NCBI GenBank assembly: GCA_030838245.1 | Contig: JAUTXB010000033.1 | Coordinates: forward strand, 1-8,164 | Direction: 5' to 3' | Length of the DNA: 8,164 nucleotides | Origin: Acidimicrobiaceae bacterium | Lineage (GTDB): Bacteria > Actinomycetota > Acidimicrobiia > Acidimicrobiales > RAAP-2 | In this document: positions 6,718-8,164 of the stretch, one piece after another | How positions within the stretch are numbered: the stretch's first letter is position 1 | Layout: every line of letters begins with the position of its first letter | Position numbers and translations under genes: made by a program | Notes under the pieces: model-generated | What the model was told of the DNA's origin: nothing | Database searches by the model: none | Seen by the model: the letters and a program-made list of their open reading frames with translations, nothing else

Positions 6718-7317
6718 ATGGCCGCCCCGTCCACGCTGGCCGCCCTGTTGGTGATCGACATGCAGAACGGATTCCTCCATCCGGAGGGGTCGGTGACCCG
6801 AAACGGCGAACCCATGCTCGAGGTTGAGCGGGTGGTGGCCGAGACCGTGCAGCTGGTGGCCGAGGCCCGAGCGGCAGAGCTCCCGGTGATCTACACCCAG
6901 CACGTGTTACGGCCCGACTTCTTCGATGTGCCGTCCCGACTCCGGGCCCGGGACCTGTTCCACCAGGGAGAGGACACCTTGGTCACCGGGAGCTGGGATG
7001 CGGCCGTCGCCGACGAGCTGAAGCCACTGGAATCGGACCTGGTGGTGGAGAAGAACCGCTACGACGCCTTCTTGTACACCGACCTCGAACTGGTGTTGCG
7101 CACCCTCGGGGTCGGCCGACTCCTGGTCTGCGGGGTGGCTACCAACGTGTGCGTGGAGTCCACCGTCCGATCGGCGGAGCAGCGCGACTACGAGGTCACC
7201 GTGGCGTCGGACTGCACCAGCGGTCCGGCCGAGTACCACCACGCCGCGCTGGCGGCCATGGCCTACATCGCCGCCGACGTCGTGCCCTGGCGCGCCGGTC
7301 TCTTCGCGGTGGCCTGA
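6718..7317 (+). CDS. Isochorismatase-superfamily cysteine hydrolase, RutB/carbamoyl-hydrolase-like
   Basis: This is a cytoplasmic amidohydrolase with a cysteine nucleophile. The Asp-Lys-Cys triad is complete: Asp14 in LLVIDMQNGF, Lys112 in VVEKNRYDAF and Cys145 in GVATNVCVEST, where the Val-Ala step is the usual cis-peptide site. The stretches GSWDAAVADEL at 91-101 and ATNVCVEST at 141-149 closely recall the ureidoacrylate hydrolase RutB of pyrimidine breakdown, and more distantly biuret hydrolase and N-carbamoylsarcosine amidase. At 199 residues it lacks the longer N-terminus of E. coli RutB, and no other rut gene is visible, so I do not assign that name. The ATG at 6718 begins 2 bases after the preceding TAG. 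A GTG at 6706 would add four residues and overlap that gene, and is less likely. The ribosome binding site is weak, so coupled translation is likely. Confidence 0.9.
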   Translation: MAAPSTLAALLVIDMQNGFLHPEGSVTRNGEPMLEVERVVAETVQLVAEARAAELPVIYTQHVLRPDFFDVPSRLRARDLFHQGEDTLVTGSWDAAVADELKPLESDLVVEKNRYDAFLYTDLELVLRTLGVGRLLVCGVATNVCVESTVRSAEQRDYEVTVASDCTSGPAEYHHAALAAMAYIAADVVPWRAGLFAVA

Positions 7318-7329
7318 GCCCGTGCCGGC

Positions 7330-7908
7330 ATGACCGTGGCCCTGATCGTGGTCGACGCCCAGAACGACTTCACCGATGATGGGCCGTTCTCGTTGGTGGG
7401 CAACGACGCCATTGCCCGTCGCATCGGGGCCTACGTGGCCGGTCACCGCCACCACTACGACATGGTGCTCACCACCCAGGACTGGCACGTCGACCCGGGC
7501 GACCACTTCGTCAAGCATCCCGTCCACTGCGTAGCCGACACCCCCGGGGCGGCACTGGATCCGGAGCTCGACATCGGGGCAGGAGCCAGTTTCACCGATC
7601 TGGTCGACCGGCAGCTCTACAAGGGCCAGTTCGGGGATGACTACTCGGGATTCTGTGCCGTCGACGGTGACGGGGCTCCCTTGCCCGTCCTGCTCGAACA
7701 GGGCGGTATCGAACGGATTGACGTCTGTGGCTTCGCCGAGGACGGGTGCGTGGCGGCTACGGTTCGAGATGGCCTGGCCCGCGGCTATCGGGTGAGGGTG
7801 CTGGCCGACCTGTCCGGCGCCAGCAGCCCTTCGAACGGCGCCCGGGCCGAGTCCGAGCTCGCCGAGGCGGGAGCAGAGATCGTCCCGGCCGAAGTGGCTC
7901 CGTCGTAG
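7330..7908 (+). CDS. Nicotinamidase/pyrazinamidase-like cysteine hydrolase (divergent PncA family)
   Basis: This isochorismatase-superfamily hydrolase most resembles PncA, which turns nicotinamide into nicotinate and ammonia. It has 192 residues, close to M. tuberculosis PncA. The triad is Asp9 (LIVVDAQNDF), Lys98 (LYKGQF) and Cys140. The metal-site residues align as Asp51, His53 and His59 in TQDWHVDPGDHF and His66 in HCV. YSGFCAVDGDGAPL at 105-118 is a PncA-type segment. Two things are odd. The loop before the nucleophile reads GFAEDGC where PncA commonly has GIATDHC or GLATDYC. The loop between HF and HCV is about seven residues shorter than in the tuberculosis enzyme and lacks its pocket tryptophan. 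The substrate may therefore differ from nicotinamide. The gene begins 12 bases after the upstream hydrolase stop, with no clear ribosome binding site, so the two are probably coupled. Confidence 0.87.
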   Translation: MTVALIVVDAQNDFTDDGPFSLVGNDAIARRIGAYVAGHRHHYDMVLTTQDWHVDPGDHFVKHPVHCVADTPGAALDPELDIGAGASFTDLVDRQLYKGQFGDDYSGFCAVDGDGAPLPVLLEQGGIERIDVCGFAEDGCVAATVRDGLARGYRVRVLADLSGASSPSNGARAESELAEAGAEIVPAEVAPS

Positions 7909-7954
7909 CCGGCGGCCGGCCAGGCGGGCCTCTGGGCTCCCCCGGCGCGTCGGC

Positions 7955-7960
7955 TACCGT
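7955..7960 (+). promoter_or_regulatory. Probable -10 box of a leaderless promoter
   Basis: TACCGT fits the TANNNT form of actinobacterial -10 boxes and ends 6 bases before the GTG at 7967. This is the distance expected when transcription starts at the start codon itself. No Shine-Dalgarno sequence is present in the gap, and no clear -35 box is seen. Confidence 0.5.
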
Positions 7961-7966
7961 GCGGTT

Positions 7967-8164
7967 GTGACCGCGGATCAAAGCGCTGACCCAGTATCGG
8001 AGGACGGACAGTTCGTCACCCTCGAGCGGAGGGACGACGGCGTGGCACTGATCCGGCTCGACCGGCCCAAGATGAACGCGCTCTCGGGGGAGCTGTTGGC
8101 GCAGCTGCGGGCCGTCGTCGACGAGCTGGCCGCAGACCTTCCCGGCGCGGTGGTGCTCTGGGGT
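7967..8164 (+). CDS. Enoyl-CoA hydratase/isomerase-family protein, N-terminal part (partial)
   Basis: This is the start of a crotonase-fold protein, a family that hydrates or isomerises acyl-CoA esters in fatty-acid and related pathways. The 66 visible residues run off the window end. After a polar lead of about 18 residues comes VTLERRDDGVALIRLDRPKMN at about 17-37 (given here as one block), then ALSGELLAQLRAVVDEL and GAVVLWG. Dispersed hydrophobic strands ending in DRP-x-x-NAL followed by a helix are the typical opening of this family. The oxyanion-hole and catalytic residues lie beyond the window. The GTG start follows a TANNNT box by 6 bases and lacks a ribosome binding site, pointing to a leaderless mRNA and a transcription unit separate from the hydrolase genes. 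A role in the upstream pathway is not supported. Confidence 0.85.
   Translation, partial: MTADQSADPVSEDGQFVTLERRDDGVALIRLDRPKMNALSGELLAQLRAVVDELAADLPGAVVLWG

Noticed and set aside
7909..7966. Terminator after the PncA-like gene
   Set aside because: The region is very GC-rich and holds short self-complementary pieces such as GGCCGGCC, but there is no extended stem with a T run.

Overview
The window is GC-rich and every convincing gene lies on the plus strand. The short leaders, the ATGA-type stop/start overlaps and a TANNNT box placed directly before a GTG start suggest a high-GC actinobacterium. An acidimicrobial or other soil or aquatic actinomycete would fit, but this rests on sequence style alone.

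Layout: positions 1-3131 hold the last part of a DppB/OppB-type permease, a complete DppC/OppC-type permease and two ATPases of the DppD and DppF type. The four are joined by 4-base stop/start overlaps (ATGA, TTGA, GTGA). After a 138-base leader comes a family 5 extracellular solute-binding protein (3270-4913), which completes a peptide/opine-type ABC importer. After a 115-base spacer carrying three tandem copies of an 18-base repeat comes an amidase-signature hydrolase with all three catalytic residues (5029-6453). Next are a 72-residue acidic protein that looks like a GatC/AtzG-type partner of amidases (6497-6715) and two consecutive isochorismatase-superfamily cysteine hydrolases. The first (6718-7317) resembles the RutB/carbamoyl-hydrolase branch and the second (7330-7908) resembles nicotinamidase/pyrazinamidase. 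The window ends in the start of an enoyl-CoA hydratase/isomerase-family gene (7967 onward), which appears to have its own leaderless promoter.

How the parts may work together: the importer would bring in a small amide, ureide or peptide-like compound. The amidase, with its small partner, and the two cysteine hydrolases would then cut C-N bonds in it, releasing ammonia and carboxylic acids. The substrate cannot be read from the sequence. The most interesting points are the amidase plus GatC/AtzG-like pair, the tandem unlike cysteine hydrolases beside a dedicated importer, the 18-base repeat in the amidase leader, and the altered active-site loop of the nicotinamidase-like protein.
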